From Odobenus rosmarus divergens (lineage: Eukaryota; Chordata; Mammalia; Carnivora; Odobenidae): a stretch of DNA of 64,000 nt. The stretch lies in assembly GCF_000321225.1 (NCBI RefSeq), contig NW_004450940.1, positions 413,039 through 477,038 of the forward strand. The letters run 5' to 3'. A program made the position numbers and the translations under genes. Position 1 is the first letter of the stretch; each line of letters opens with the position of its first letter. Below, one piece after another: positions 1-12,369 of this stretch. The notes beneath the pieces were generated by a model. It searched no databases, had not been told where the DNA came from, and saw only the letters and a list, made by a program, of their open reading frames with translations.

Positions 1-1614
1 AATATCAGCTCTTTCCTCTCTACTTCATTCTCATTGTTCCCAGAAGTATGTAAACATATTATAGTTGCTCAAATTAAATATATGTGTATGTGTATATATT
101 TTATATTTCTACATATGTATTTGTTATATGTCCTCTTAACTTATATCTCCCTTGTCCCTATATCCTCCTTCCTTCAGCTACTGACTTACTGCTTTATTCC
201 ATTTTATATCGAAACTCCTTAGAATTTGCCCAGTGATGTTTTGGCAAATATTTAACAGCCAGGTCTTTAAAAACACTTTTTAAATCCTTTTTTTTGTGAT
301 ATCTGTCAATTTCTGTGGAATAAATACACTGTGATGATTTAAAGCCATTAAGCTTAACCTCAGTGAACACAGAGTTGGAAGAGAAGCACTCAATGATCCA
401 ATGAGCTCACAGGAGCTGGCCCCAACATATCACTGGGTTTGTCTATATGGACCACCTCTACTTCTCTTACTATCTCTTGGACCTACTTCAGACAGGCTTC
501 TGTTCCCAATACTCCATTAAAAACACAGCTCTCAATGTCATTAATTCAGTCCTCAATTTACTCCACTTCTCAGAAGCAGCATTTGTTTCAATTGATCAAT
601 GCCTCTTTTTTTGAAACAATGTCTTATTCTGTCCAGGATTCAAACTCTCCTGATTCCCCTCTTATCTCCATAGCCACTCCATCTTTTTCACCTTTGCTGG
701 ACTCTACGTGTTGAAAGTCTCAGGACCCTGTTATACTTCTTCTCTATCTATACATATTTCTTAAAGTAGCTACTCTTGATAGGACAGTGATACTTTGGAG
801 GAGCAGCTTTCAGAACTTGGGGAGGTAATTTGATTCTCACAATGATGATCAGCAGTTACTAAAGTTTGGAGGGTAGGGGTTGGAGACATTAGATATCCTG
901 TAACATTGTGGAGGATGGGATGCTACGTAACAAGGAATTATCCCATTTCCTGCTTGTTTTTCGAATGACTTGCTGGACATTCATGTAAATGAAAAACTCA
1001 TTTATCAAAAAAGCTAAGTTTTTACATGACCTAAATAGACACAAAAAAATCCCAAGATTGCAACCACCCTGCAAACTGCAGTAATATTGTAAACTATTGT
1101 GTCTAGAACTTAACCAAAAGAAGTTAACTATTTTGGAGAATCACACCATAAAGAAAATAGTGCTCATAGTATTTCAATTGTATTGGGATCCTGTATTTAG
1201 AACTGTCTTATTCATGATCATTCTGTATGTGGGTTAAGTCACATATTTCATTATGACTTCTAGTATAGTCATGCTTGAAAATTTAAATATGAAATGTAAA
1301 TCATTTACTATAAATTATTTTATTTTAATAGCTTCTTTATACTAAGGTTAGGACCAATATAACCAATATATTGGTTTTAAAAATCATTTGTGTACATAAT
1401 ATCTGTAAAGTGCATTTTAAGAATGTAAAGTGGGTATATAAAATGCTATAAAATGAATATGAATTGCTATAAAATGTACATTAATGTAATGACATACAGG
1501 GCAAATACATACAATGTGAACATATATACTATGTAAGATGTATATAAATGTATATTAAAATGTTTATAAATCTTACATAGATGAGAATTACTATTCTAGC
1601 TGATCCATGAATAT

Positions 1615-2575
1615 AATTCCCAGGTTTGGATCTCTACCCTGACTTCCAGGTTCACACATGCAATGGCCTATTCAACCTTACTTTTTGAAAGTCTAAGAGG
1701 CATCTCAAATTTAAACTGTACAAAATGGAATTTGAATGCCCACTCTTGTGCTCCCTGATATGCCACAAAGTTCTTTAACTCAATACACAGCAGCACTGTC
1801 CGTCCACTTACTTACTTACTCTAAATACTTTATCTCTGATTCTTAACTCTTCTTTTTTTTAATTTTTAAATTTTTTTAAAAAGTTTATTTATTTGAGAGA
1901 GAGAGCAGGGGGAGGGGCAGAAGGAGAGGAAGAGAGAATCTCAAGCAGACTCCACCTTAAGCGTGGAGTCCAATGTGGGGCTCGATCCCACAATCCTGAG
2001 ATCATGACCTGAGCCAAAATCAAGAGTCGGCCCCTTAACCGGCTGAGCCACCCAGGCACCCCATGATTCCTAACTCTTCTTACATCCCGCCTCCAATCTG
2101 TCAACAATAGCTGTCAGATATACCTTCATAACCCATCCACTTTTCATGACCCTGTCACTGTCACCCTATGTGTAACTAGCACTTTCTCTTGTCTAGACAG
2201 CAGCAAGGGCTTCTCTCTAAACTCATCACCTAATTCCCACTCTAGCTTACCCCCATCATATTCTCTATACAAAAGCCAGAGTTACCATTTTACAATGTGA
2301 GCCAGACCCTAATCAAAATCCTCCAATGATTCTCTATAAGATTTAAAATAAAACTGAAGTCCGTAACTGCTTACCATGTCTGGTCCAAGGGTATTCTCAG
2401 ATTTTATTTCCTACAACATTTCCACTTACTCAGTTCCAGCAACAATGCACTTTTAACTGGTCCTTGACCACAAATATTTGCCTGCTTCAGGGTTTTTACG
2501 CTTTCTCTCATCTCCCCCATTATTACTCCTCCAGATTCAGAGCTCTGTTCAGAGGCTTTGCAGACCTCCTGTAAT
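1615..2575 (+). repeat. L2 LINE fossil, split by a SINE
   Basis: The text resembles the ancient L2 3' region, with pyrimidine-rich phrases such as CCTCCAATGATTCTC and GGTTTTTACGCTTTCTCT. It is interrupted by the SINE at 1855-2063. Boundaries are approximate. Confidence 0.55.
1855..2063 (-). mobile_element. Carnivore tRNA-derived SINE
   Basis: Reverse complement begins GGGGTGCCTGGGTGGCTCAG and ends in an A-rich tail (T-rich on the plus strand at 1855-1880). It is flanked by an 18-bp TSD with one mismatch (1837-1854 and 2064-2081, TGATTCYTAACTCTTCTT). It inserted into an L2 copy. Confidence 0.93.
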
Positions 2576-3054
2576 GGTCCAAATCCAATGAAAACCAGGA
2601 ATGACTACATAATTTAAGTGGAAGGAATTTAATACAGGGAACTAGTGACTTAGGTGAGGGAAGAACTGAAGTTAAAAGACCGTGAGGAAATCCAGAGAAT
2701 AGAAAGAAGCTACTACCATCATAGGGGCTTGATGGGGCACCAGGCTACCAGACCCCATAAACCAGGGCCATACGGCAGGAGATAAAAACCACTACTGAAG
2801 CATCATTAAAATGATGATACATTCCCCACCCCAACAAAAAGTTTGACCTGTTTTCTGCCACTCTCTGAATTCTGACCTTTTCCCCCTTCTCCATAAATGC
2901 AATCATTTAAAATAAATAAACAAATAACCTCAGCCTGACAACCACTGGTAATATGTATTAAAACAAAATGGATATCATTCAGATGTAGATTTCTAAACCA
3001 TGCCTTTTTTCTCAATCACATAAAAATGCAAGTCCTCCTATAGCCCATAGTGTC

Positions 3055-3515
3055 CAATGCCCTTCTTACCTCTCCGATCTATTTCCTACTATTCTCCCCC
3101 TCTCCATCTCTATTCCAGCCCCACTGGCCTCCTTATTGTTCCTTGAGTATCCAAACTTATTCCCACCTCAGGGACTTTGCACTTACTCTTTCCTTAGTCT
3201 AAATACACTTCTTCCTGAAATCCACCTGACATCCTCTCATCTCCTTGTATGTAACTAAACACCCACCAGCACTCCCACCCTTCATCATTTTTACTCCCTT
3301 ACCTTTATTTTTCTTCATAGCATTTATCACTATCTAACATATTATACCTTGTTTTTGTTGTTGTTGTTGTTGTTGTTGTTTACTGGAGATCTCTACTGAC
3401 TAGAATACAGTCTCTAGGAGAGCAGAGACCTTGTCTGTTTTGGCCAATTCTGTATCTCCAGACACAGTGCAGTGTCTGGTATACAGTAGGTATTTAATAA
3501 ATATTTAATTATTAA
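3055..3515 (+). repeat. L2 LINE 3' end
   Basis: Ends with GAGACCTTGTCTGTTTTG followed by AGTGTCTGG and TTTAATAAATATTTAATTAT, the pattern of an L2 3' terminus. A (TTG)n tract interrupts it at 3352-3380. Confidence 0.6.
3352..3380. repeat. (TTG)n microsatellite
   Basis: About nine TTG/GTT units in a row within the L2 copy. Confidence 0.95.
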
Positions 3516-5580
3516 CCTAAATAACAAAGAGCTTAAATGTTATCTTCCACAAATGTCTAACCATGATAATTTGCTGGTCAAAGCAACAACAACAACAAAG
3601 AGTATCTCTAGTCACTCCTTTGTAAATGTAGCAATTGAAAACTCATATTTATTATGGGCTTAAGCTAAACCTTACACTATGTGAACATGCATTATGTAAA
3701 ACCCAGATATTTCATATATCCAAGTATGATTTGTGCTGTTCAAAAAAGCCAGTTTGCTCAAACTTACTTTGGATCTGCTTTTTGGGCATGTCCTCCAAAA
3801 TAGGGTTGGTATTCAAGAAGAGTACTTTTAATTTTTTGCTTTTTTTTACAGCCACCAAAAGCCATTCACAGATACATATGGTATAAGGTGGATGCCACAA
3901 TTGTTCTAAAACACGTTCTCAGAAAATAATAACATTATTATAATTTGTGTGGTCATAATCTGACTTGTAAAGAGTTCCCCAAACGAAAAAAAATACCTTA
4001 AATGCATTACACATATTCTGTTTTAAACTTTTCATAAACAATCAGCTAGATGAAGTATAATATATACCTGGCCAAATTGGTGACAGAAATAAATAGAGAA
4101 TTATCAACTCTTTTTTTGGTCTAGTCTTCAACTAAAGTCCTATCTAAGGTTACTTGTAGTATGAGTATCAATGTATTATGTATTGAGGCAAATTCATGAT
4201 GTTATATGGCCCTGATTTCCCACTTTTGATCCTCAAAGTGAACCATATCTTCTGACTGTAGCAATATTTTCCAATAGACAATAAATCGATAGAAATTGAT
4301 ACCACTGATTCAAGAAAAAGCTGTTATATGATATATACAATAAGCCTTCTGTTGCATATTTATCCAGTTGTCAATCCGTTAATTATTGAATGGAAAAGAG
4401 ACAAAATTTTTAGAATAATTTCAATACAGGTATTATACATAGAATGCTTTTGTAGTAAAACTTAACCTCTCTAGAGTAAGCTGCTATTTAGACCACTAAA
4501 AAAAACAACAGTATATAACATTATCTCAGACATTATTCAATAGTAATGACATCTAATGCACAAAATAACAAAATATTTTGGATAGTTAGAATGATAATCA
4601 AACCAGTAGGCAATCTGTGACCATGTATTGAAATTGGAAAGCATGACTGATTCTAGAAAAGCAACAAAATATTAATATGATAATAAATCCCCTTGAGTAA
4701 TTCACTCTACCCACTCTACCACCATCATTTCAAGGAAAAACCTAAATCGTGTTTGAGGTTTGAAGGGTCTTCCAAACTTAATAAGTCTTTCACATACTTA
4801 AGGGGTGCAACAAGAGTCCTGGTTAAAATAAAAAGCTAGACAATAAATCTGAAACTTTGAGGCCTCCTTGTCCTGGGATATGCAGCTGCTTAAATTGCTT
4901 CTTGGTCACTTTGCTGCTGGGTATCATTGATTAGTCTTGGAAAGATCATCCATGGGGCAGTCTTTCGACCTGCCCAAGGCAGAACATATTTCAGGGAAGA
5001 AAAAGATAACTGTAAAATATCTGTCAGTTTAGAAAGGCAAACCACTGATATTCAAATTTTAAGCACCCCTTTGGTATTTCCTACCCCTGTTGCTCTTAAT
5101 ACTAAGTTTTAATCAATTCTTTTAGAACAAAACCCAATGATCTTAGGAGTAATGTTCCCAGTTTTCCTTCCATAATTATAATTCTATTGTTTTAAGACAG
5201 GTAAACCTTTTTTTGAACTAAAGTGCCAGACATTATTTAGTGCAGAGTCATTTAGAGGTTTTATGCATGAACACTTGACATTTTTTTCCAAGTCAACAAA
5301 TATTTAAAGTCAACAACCACGAAGGTTTATTAATTGAAATGCATCTGACTGGAACTGAACTCTGAATAGAATGATCTTGTTTCTCCCTCAATGGCACAGT
5401 ACATAAAAAAGGAGGATAAAATTAAAACTAGTAGGTGTTCTTAAAAGGAAAGATTGAAATAAATGATGAGGTAATCATCTATTTTAGTGAGCTACTGACA
5501 ACAGAAAATAATTTTATGAAGAAACTCAGTAACAATAGCTAGTAACAATCCATCATGAAGTTTCTCCTTACCATGATGCA

Positions 5581-5729
5581 GGGGCACCTGGGTGGCTCAG
5601 TTGGTTAAGCGACTGCCTTCGGCTCAGGTCATGATCCCAGAGTCCCGGGATTGAGTCCCACATTGGGCTCCCTGCTCAGCAGGGAGTCTGCTTCTCCCTC
5701 TGACCCTACCCCGCCTTGGGCTCTCTCTC
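5581..5729 (+). mobile_element. Carnivore SINE lacking its A-tail
   Basis: Starts GGGGCACCTGGGTGGCTCAG and ends in the CT repeat, without the AATAAA and A-rich tail. An 18-bp perfect TSD flanks it (5563-5580 and 5730-5747, TCTCCTTACCATGATGCA). Confidence 0.93.
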
Positions 5730-6188
5730 TCTCCTTACCATGATGCATTAAATTATACCTTCACTATGCTGCTTCCCTTCAGATATAGAATTTTATCAAT
5801 TACCATTCATTACTGAAGTTAATTCTTATTTCATTGGGATTCTTAGCAAAGAAGACCTTTACTTGTTCTTTATTTGTCAAATACTGCAAAACAACTATGA
5901 TTATATCAACTAGTTCTGCGCTTATCATGAGAATTACTATTTTCATATTACACCAGTGTTTTTCTAACAAAGGGCTACCATGATCTCTTTTGAGTGCAAG
6001 CAAATAAACTATATCTATTGAAGCCTGATTTTTCCTAATTCTGAATAGGTCATAACGCTCAAAGATCTTTTGATTAATCTCATCATTTGCCCACTAAATA
6101 CTATGTTGTTTATTTTCTCCATTTTCATCAAGTCTCCAATTACAAACTGGCTGCCCTTTCTATAGATAAAGAATTTACACACTGTAAT

Positions 6189-6323
6189 CTTTAACTCTAT
6201 GATATAAGCTCCTCAAATGTCCTTCTTTGTAAAATACCCCCTTCTTATCACACAATATCTTGTCCTTTCCTGATTTTTACAGAAATTAGTCCCCCCTTTC
6301 CAGTGCTAACTTCTTAAACCTGT
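6189..6323 (+). repeat. Local duplication, copy A
   Basis: The core 6242-6323 matches 8881-8962 with three substitutions in 82 bp and no gap. Weaker similarity extends left to about 6189. No SINE, L1 or L2 signature is seen in it. Confidence 0.85.
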
Positions 6324-6349
6324 GCTTGCAAATCCATTCCTTCTAGTCC

Positions 6350-6830
6350 TCTTTCCATTCCCACCCCTCCACTGACTCTCCTCCTCTGCCTTCCAGTACC
6401 AGTAAGTCTTTCCTTGATTCTAATTCATCCAACTAGCAAATTATTAATACTATTTTCGTTATGATGCTCCAAAACTTTCAAAAGTTCTCTAGCATCTCTA
6501 AGTTATTTTAGTATCTTGTCAAGGCATTCAAGATCTGCACTGAGCTGACTCAATGTCTTTTCCATAGTACTCCCAAGAATAAAATCTTTGCTTCTGCTAG
6601 GCTGATTGACTCACCTTTCTCAGATATGGTTTACGCATTACCCTCCCTGATTTTTCACAATGCTGTGAATTCTACTAAAATGACCTTCTTCATTTGCCTG
6701 ATTTTCAAGGTTCAGCTCAAAGTCCCTCTTCTCTGTGAAGCTCCTCTTATAACCCTAGACTATTAATCTACCTTTTTCCAATTTCCTGCTCCTAGCTTAG
6801 CACTCATTTAGAAAATATTTTTATTTACAC
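6350..6830 (+). repeat. L2-like LINE fossil
   Basis: Contains L2-like phrases such as CAAGGTTCAGCTCAAAGTCC and CTGTGAAGCTCCTCT. Boundaries approximate and family call tentative. Confidence 0.5.
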
Positions 6831-7544
6831 TTGCATTCATGTCCAAATCTGCATTCTTTCTTTTGAGCAACCAAACTAAACAACTAGCCAACAAGCTAAC
6901 ATTTGATGAGCACTCACTTTTCAGTCACTGTATTGGACCAGGAGAATAGAAGAATGAATAATATTTCATTTATTCATTCAGAACTCTTAATATATCTCTC
7001 AGATAATATAAAAGTTTTTATTGAATAAATGAGTAACACATCACTAATATATTTGCTATTAAAAATGACCACTATTCCAAAGATGCTGTGGAGTTGATAT
7101 ATACACATAGGTAATACCACAAAAAAGTCATGCAAGAACTGGAAGATTTAAATCTCAATATAAATCCCAATCGCAGGTGTTGATTATTTTGAGAGTAAAA
7201 CCAACAACCAATTTTAAAATCATATTTTCTAAAAAACACATTTCATTCTTCCCACTATTGCCAGTGCACCTGACAAGTAGACAGAAACCAATGATTTGCA
7301 AACACAGCAAACAATACATTATTGACAATTATTGATATCCAAGGTATTTGAATTGCAAAAATGCATCCTACAAGAAAATATGACTATCAAAACTATATAT
7401 GCAAAGAAAGAAAACAAAACAACAGCTTGAGAACATATACACATTTCTATATATGCTAGTAGTCCTACTACTTAAACACATGCAAACTATTGTATGACCC
7501 ATTATTCTCAAAGTAGGTACCTTAAAGCTCTATGTTCCACATAC

Positions 7545-7605
7545 CTGTCCAGTCTCCTACTATTTTAAGGTGGACCCCAAATGTTGCTTTGGTTTCAGTA
7601 GGACA
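7545..7605 (-). CDS. NOX4: NOX4 exon, FAD domain continuation
   Basis: This 61-bp exon encodes CPTETKATFGVHLKIVGDWT plus the first base of a Glu codon, matching human residues 359-378 without an apparent change. It continues the FAD-binding beta-barrel. The acceptor is TTTTTTAG preceded by a repeated GTTTTT tract, and the donor is GTATGT at 7539-7544. It begins in phase 0, directly after the Met that ends the 24932-24994 exon, although the two are 17.3 kb apart. The following exon, expected to begin (G)AA CG for Glu-Arg-Phe, is not in the window. Confidence 0.95.
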
Positions 7606-8490
7606 CTAAAAAACAAAAACAAAAACCTCTGGAATCAATTCTGAGTAATAGCTACGTATTACTAAACTATGATTTAATTACAATTTTCATTCTTATAGCA
7701 AGTCCCCCAAATCAATAGAAAATAGAAAGGAATGAACTAAAAATTGATATAGATCCTCACTAGTGGAAGTAAAAAGCAATGTTGACCCATCGATAAGTCA
7801 GTATACATTTCTCTAAAAACCCGTAGGTATCTATATAAAAAAAAATACACATAGTCTAAAATTGTCAGTATATCACATTTAACAACAAATATTGCCAAAA
7901 CGCCTTTCTAGTTAAAATATTTAAGAGGATGGAGCTTTTAACCACAAAAGAAGAAATGGAGACTAATGATTTTAATGTCTTTTGCTCTCCAGATATTATT
8001 ACACACTTCACATCTTAACAAATTCCAGGAATAAAGAAAAAAACATTTCCCAACGTGACCTGAGTTTTCCATGTCCAACAAGGAAACTCCCACTTAAAGA
8101 GTTCTATTTCCTTCCCTCCCTTAATTCTCAGAAGAAATAGTCTGGAGTGAACTGGCAAGGGTAGCTGGGAAGAGGAATGAGTGTGGCTATGGAAGTAAGA
8201 AAAATATCTGTGGCTCCACGTTTACAAAATGTAGAAAACACCCACATCACTAAAATGAGAGAATAATTTTTGGGTCACAATAAGGAAATGCAGAATCTCC
8301 TTTTATTTTTCAGAACTCCAATCCCTCATCTGTAATCCCCAGATTCAAATGCTGTGAAAAGTAAGTTTTTTCATAACTCATTTGGTGGCATTTGTCTGAC
8401 TTGAATTTATGGGAGGGTAATGATAGGAGGCTAATACCTCTGTATAAAAATTTATACAGAAGTGTTTTCCTACAGAATTATCCATTTGTT

Positions 8491-8684
8491 GGGGTACCTG
8501 GGTGGCTCAGTCAGTTAAGAGTCTGCCTTCGGCTCATGTAATGATCCCGGGGTCCTGGGATTGAGTACCGCATCAGGCTCCCTCCTCAGTGGGGAGTCTG
8601 CTTCTCCCTCTCCTCTCTGTTCATGTTGTCTCTCTCTCCCTATCTCTCTGTCTCTCAAATAAGTAAATAAAATCTTAAAAAAAG
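8491..8684 (+). mobile_element. Carnivore SINE
   Basis: Head GGGGTACCTGGGTGGCTCAG, CT-rich body and AAATAAAATCTTAAAAAAA tail. TSD TATCCATTTGTT at 8479-8490 and 8685-8696. Confidence 0.94.
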
Positions 8685-8836
8685 TATCCATTTGTTTAAG
8701 AATGTTACCGCATATCGTGCTAGAGATCTTATGTAATTCACAAAACATACATACCTTTTAAAATCCTCAAAATTCTGAATTCTGAAAACACATCTAACCT
8801 ACGGGTTGTGGATAAGAACTTTATACACACTATTAT

Positions 8837-8962
8837 TTTTAACTGTATGATAAAAGTTCTTTCAACTGTCCTACTTCCCTTTCTTATCACACAATATCTT
8901 GTCCTGTCCTGATTTTTACAGAAATTAGTCCCCCCTTTCCATTGCTAACTTCTCAAACCTGT
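8837..8962 (+). repeat. Local duplication, copy B
   Basis: Partner of 6189-6323 in the same orientation, about 2.64 kb away. Core 8881-8962 is about 96% identical. The two copies sit on opposite sides of the exon at 7545-7605. Confidence 0.85.
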
Positions 8963-9180
8963 AACTACCAAGCTTTCATTGAGTATCATGTGCCAAGGGC
9001 AGTGCCAAGTTCCTTATTTCCAAAATCTCACAATAACCCCTGTCTTTCATAGTTAGGGAAACTGAATAATTGATACTTAAAAATATGAACTTGCCCAAGA
9101 TCATATGACTAGTAAGAAGATGAGACCGAGTCTGGATCCAAGTCTATCTGACTACATAGTTCTTAACTATGGCAAGTCAC
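8960..9180 (-). repeat. MIR-like SINE fossil
   Basis: Contains GGGAAACTGA, CTTGCCCAAGATCATATGAC and GATCCAAGTCTATCTGAC, the antisense pattern of the ancient MIR core. Confidence 0.55.
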
Positions 9181-9734
9181 TGTCTCCACTAAGGCAAACG
9201 TGGAAAATGGGTAAGGGTCACATGAGAAATCAAATGGAGTAGGAGGAAGAAAAGTTATTTGGTGAAGATTACTAGAATCAACATACAGCAATGAGAATTA
9301 AGGGGAAATATGAGCTGAAGTCATATGTGGTCCTGGGGGCCCTGTGATGGAGAATGGGTGCATAAAGCAAGTCAAGATCCTCAAGCTCACTGTGTCAGCC
9401 AACTAATGTAGGTCACATTGGGATGCTATAAGAAGAGGAAATAAAGGGAGATGAAGACACCGTGGAGAAATGTAAAGAACACCCAGTCAAAAAAGAATGG
9501 AAGCTTGGAAACCAGTGAGAACACTAAAATAAAAGCATAGGTATTGCTCACTTGTTCACCACAAATCAGAAATGTACTAAAAAGTACACGATGTAATAAA
9601 CGGTCAGGGTTGGGAATTGATGTGACATGGAATTTCCAAACTACTCTTCTGCAATCAGTGTTTCTAACAGAATCATTACTGTATGATAAAAATATTAAAG
9701 GAAGTAAAAAATACTATAAAAATGATATTATTTA

Positions 9735-9915
9735 GGGACGCCTGGGTGGCTCAGTTAGGCGACTGCCTTTGGCTCAGGTCATGATCCCAAGGTCCTGGGA
9801 TCGAGTCCCACATCAGGCTCCTTGCTCAGCAGGGAGCCTGCTTCTCGCTCTGCCTTCTGATCCCCCTGCTTGTGCTCTCTCTCTCTCTCTGACAAATAAA
9901 TAAAATCTTTAAAAA
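9735..9915 (+). mobile_element. Carnivore SINE
   Basis: Head GGACGCCTGGGTGGCTCAG, short deletion after the A-box region, tail AAATAAATAAAATCTTT. 14-bp TSD AATGATATTATTTA at 9721-9734 and 9916-9929. Confidence 0.94.
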
Positions 9916-10830
9916 AATGATATTATTTAAATATTATTTGTACTATTAAAATGCTATTTCATTTATAATTGTGACTCTAATATTTATCTCATTTGCATTC
10001 TGGTTTTTAATAACTCTGAGATCATTAAGTTTTGTTCACTTGTATATCTTAATAATTATACCATTAGTAAGATGGTGTGATCTGTAAAACCACCCATCAT
10101 TTTTACTTCATACTATTTAACACTGGCCAGAGCCTCTATGCAGTAAAATTTGTAGCTCGCAGAAAGCAAGAACGCCAACAGAGTCCCAAGCTACCAATCT
10201 GTTTGTCCATGAGTCACTTGATGTCTTCCTCATTGTGAACTAACCCTTAGATTATAAAAAGAAGATCTAAGCCAAGAAGGTATCAGAAGAGAGAGCAAAA
10301 AAGTTAGTCTTCGGGTGCCTGAGTGTGCATCTGACTTGATATAATCTCATATTCTAAAGGAAACCATATCTTCTCAAATATTCATATCTCTAAGTCCATT
10401 TTTTCAGTGCAAACATTGTAAAAGAGACTCACATGTGATAACATCCCCTCCAGTCCTGTAGAAGTCTACAAACCTCCCTCTTGTGAGGCTGGCCAAATGT
10501 ATCAGTACAGTTTTTAAGGCTGATCTGATTTTGAATAGATAAAATATAGTACTGTTTCTCTCAAACTCTGGGTATATTACCTTTATAAGTTACTGATACT
10601 TTTTCAAACTAACTAGGAAGAAGAACACAGCATTTAACATAGTCTTTGCCTAATCATATTGCCTCAAATTTGAAGGGGGCCTGCCGGATAAATACACAGA
10701 ATGGTTTCAGCACGTGTGGTTTGAAAGAATGACTGGAAATCTTAGAATCAGCTTTGCACAAAAAATGTTCAGATTCACTAATGTTGCTTAAACATAGTGT
10801 AGTGATTCTTTAATGCTTCCTCACTATCTT

Positions 10831-11435
10831 AATTTTTTTTTAATTTTTAAAAAGTTTTATTCAAATTCCAGTTAGTTAACATACAGTGTGATATTAGTTT
10901 TAGTTTTAGGTGTACAATACAGTGATTCAACACTTCCATACATCACCAGGTGCTCATCACAAGTTCCCTCCTTAATTCCCAACACCTGTTTCCCCATCCT
11001 GCCTCCCCTCCTCCCCTCCTCCCCTCTGGTAACCATCAGTTTGTTCTCTATAGTTAAGAGTCTGTTTCCAGGTTTCTCTCTCTCTCTTTTTTTCCCTTCG
11101 CTTGTTTGTTTTGTGAAATCATATGATACTTGTCTTTCTGTGACAGACTTATTTTGCTTAGCATAATACTCTTTAGCTCCATCTATGTCATTGCAAATGG
11201 CAAGATTTCATTCTTTTTTATGGCTGAATAATATTTCTGTGTGTGTGTGTACACCAAACTGGACAGCAAGATGCAAAAGAATGAAACAAGACCAAGACCA
11301 CTTTCTTACACCATGCACAAAACTAGATTCAAAATGGATGAAAGACCTAAATGTGAGACAGGAAACCATCAAAATCCTAGAGGAGAACACAGACCTTTTT
11401 GACATCGGCCATAGCAACTTCTATCTACATATGTC
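10831..11435 (-). mobile_element. 5'-truncated L1 with inverted 5' part
   Basis: 10831-11245 is the 3' end of an L1 in minus orientation. From about 11250 to 11435 the sequence is L1 ORF2 on the plus strand, reading KLDSKWMKDLNVRQETIKIL. A perfect 13-bp TSD (TCCTCACTATCTT, 10818-10830 and 11436-11448) encloses both parts, so they arrived as one insertion with an internal inversion. A short (GT)n lies at the junction. Confidence 0.88.
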
Positions 11436-12369
11436 TCCTCACTATCTTTTTAATAGTGCTTAAAAAAACTTCTCAAAGAAAAGAAATAGTAAAGTACAGA
11501 TATCTATGGCTATCTACCTCCTCTAGAACATTAATAAGGAAATATGCTTATGACAAGTTTTCAGTTCAAAAAGTTTCAGGATAATATGTGTACTTAAGCT
11601 TATATTATTAAAATAAAAACAGATATGAATGTTTCTTCCTATACAGAGAAATAAGTTGAAAAGAATACATAATATTGCATTAGGAATATTAACTTCTGGG
11701 AAGCAAAACTGAAGACAGAAAATGAGAAATCATTTTGTATACCTCTCCTTTTTAAATTTATTATTAGCCTTTGTAATGTTTATAATTTTAAATATTTTAA
11801 AAACCTAATTTAAAATGTAAACAATAAGACATTGCTGAGTCTCAATTTAGTCTCACTTAAGTTTCCTAGATGAAGAGAAAGAGTATGGCTCATGTTGACC
11901 ATAATATATGTACCAAAATATACATCACCCAGTTTAAGGATAAGAAAATGAAGTGACCAAATTTGTCCGAAAGAACGGATCTGGAGGAATTTCTATTTTG
12001 ATATCCTTGAGTAAAAATGTTTTCCTTCAAATTATTTGTTCAATATGGCATTGAGTTTTTAAAGTGCTCAAATGACCAATGATTTTATAGCAGTCCCACA
12101 AAAATATAAACAGATATCACATAATCATCTTACATTTGAGAATGACATGTAAAAATGATATCACTGCACAATGATTTATTCAACATGGAAAAGAAACTTA
12201 AAAGCCACAATGTGTTTGTTTTTAAATCAAGAACCTTGCAATAATAAAAAAAAAAATGATTCTAAAGTAGATGTTACTATATTAAACACTCTATTTTCAA
12301 TATAACAAATTTCTTAAGCCAGAGAAAATGATCACAGAATATGAGTCTTTAATCATTATTGTCAAGTTT

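Larger units (their letters stand above)
1..7544 (-). other. NOX4: NOX4 intron, partial, downstream of last visible exon
   Basis: At least 7.5 kb of intron beginning with donor GTATGT. It contains L2 fossils, two SINEs, a (TTG)n tract and one copy of a local duplication. Nothing recognisable in 1-1610 or 3520-5560 beyond AT-rich sequence. Confidence 0.85.

Noticed and set aside
5581..5652. tRNA-like heads of the SINEs as tRNA genes
   Set aside because: The heads resemble tRNA A and B boxes, but the cloverleaf is degenerate and continues into the SINE body. No stand-alone tRNA gene was seen.
1..7544. Expected downstream NOX4 exon (ERFRDLLLPPS)
   Set aside because: No matching reverse-strand segment with splice sites was found; it probably lies left of the window.
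8515..8748. Open frames inside SINE copies (RERERER- or LSLSLSL-rich)
   Set aside because: These are translations of the CT/GA-rich SINE body and recur wherever a SINE lies.
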